Assembly: GCA_020426125.1 (NCBI GenBank)
Contig: JAGQQQ010000194.1
Coordinates: 1-5,395, forward strand
DNA: 5,395 nt
Origin: Planctomycetaceae bacterium
GTDB taxonomy: Bacteria; Planctomycetota; Planctomycetia; Planctomycetales; Planctomycetaceae
Direction of reading: 5' to 3'
Below, one piece after another: positions 5,064 to 5,395 of the stretch. Below the pieces are notes generated by a model. The model did no database searches, was not told where the DNA came from, and worked only from the letters and a program-made list of their open reading frames with translations. The position numbers and the translations under genes were made by a program. Every line of letters starts with the position of its first letter. Position 1 is the first letter of the stretch.

Positions 5064-5395
5064 ATGACGACCGGATCCCCTCCTCCCCCCCTGACCGTGC
5101 GAGGCCGCTCTTCAGGTGAGATAGTCAATATCGCGGCCTATCACTTCGTCACGCTCGAGAATCTTTCCGAACGTCGCGCCGATCTCCGGATCGTTTGCCG
5201 AAATCTTGGTTTGAGGGGGACCATTCTGCTAACGCCAGAAGGAATCAACCTATTTCTCGCTGGAAACCGAGAGGCCATTGAAGCTTTACTGGCACATCTG
5301 CGCGCCGACGAGGCTCTTCGCGACCTCGAAGTCAAAGAGAGCCTGAGCGATTATCAACCGTTCGAACGATTGCTGGTGAAGATCAAACAGGAGAT
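5064..5395 (+). CDS. trhO: tRNA uridine 5-oxyacetic-acid-pathway hydroxylase TrhO (YceA/UPF0176), N-terminal part
   Basis: The frame from ATG 5064 is open to the window end: 110 complete codons plus two bases. Residues 21-31 (VNIAAYHFVTL) and the segment LGLRGTILLTPEGIN (48-62), followed by LAGNREAI (65-72), LEVKES (88-93) and LLVKIKQE (103-110), match the N-terminal domain of the TrhO/YceA family. In E. coli this protein hydroxylates U34 of certain tRNAs to 5-hydroxyuridine using oxygen, improving wobble decoding. The rhodanese domain with its catalytic Cys lies beyond the window. Family members usually begin near residue 20 here, so the first 20 residues, including a PPPP run, are an extension. 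GTG at 5097 is a possible later start, but neither start has a strong Shine-Dalgarno sequence; GAGAAGAG at 5043-5050 is 13 bases from the ATG. The nitroreductase is its divergent neighbour. Confidence 0.85.
   Translation, partial: MTTGSPPPPLTVRGRSSGEIVNIAAYHFVTLENLSERRADLRIVCRNLGLRGTILLTPEGINLFLAGNREAIEALLAHLRADEALRDLEVKESLSDYQPFERLLVKIKQE

Overview
This window looks like an ordinary piece of chromosome from a planctomycete (phylum Planctomycetota). The main evidence is a Tat-exported DUF1501 protein of the type that is very abundant in that phylum. Supporting signs are the sugar-isomerase tail, whose sequence resembles planctomycete TIM-barrel isomerases, and spacers rich in degenerate AATTCCGAA / TCCCAAGTT words. 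Base composition is moderately GC-rich by eye. I saw no RNA genes, insertion sequences, phage genes or CRISPR arrays.

Layout, left to right. (1) Positions 1-219 (+) hold the C-terminal end of a sugar phosphate isomerase/epimerase, followed five bases later by a strong hairpin. (2) Positions 340-1302 (+) encode a complete ROK-family sugar kinase, with its ATP-binding, catalytic and zinc-binding motifs intact. Its best start is a TTG with a perfect Shine-Dalgarno sequence. (3) Positions 1303-1646 are a 344-base spacer with degenerate repeats. (4) Positions 1647-3050 (+) encode a complete DUF1501 protein with a twin-arginine signal. The DUF1549/DUF1553 partner that commonly accompanies this family is not next to it. 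(5) Positions 3051-3292 are a convergent spacer with a doubtful small ORF. (6) Positions 3293-3964 (-) encode an unrecognised protein with one membrane segment and a coiled coil. (7) Positions 3965-4312 hold terminator-like hairpins. (8) Positions 4313-4912 (-) encode a small FMN-dependent nitroreductase-family protein. (9) Positions 4913-5063 are a divergent promoter region with a near-perfect dyad. (10) Positions 5064-5395 (+) are the N-terminal 110 residues of a TrhO (YceA/UPF0176) tRNA-hydroxylation protein, cut by the window end.

How the genes work together: the isomerase and the ROK kinase plausibly both act in sugar catabolism, though the hairpin between them argues against simple co-transcription. 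The DUF1501 protein is probably exported and of unknown substrate. The nitroreductase and trhO are divergent neighbours with no obvious biochemical link. I found no convincing evidence of a novel multi-gene system. The least explained items are the membrane coiled-coil protein, the repeat-bearing spacers and the open frame that continues past the DUF1501 stop codon.
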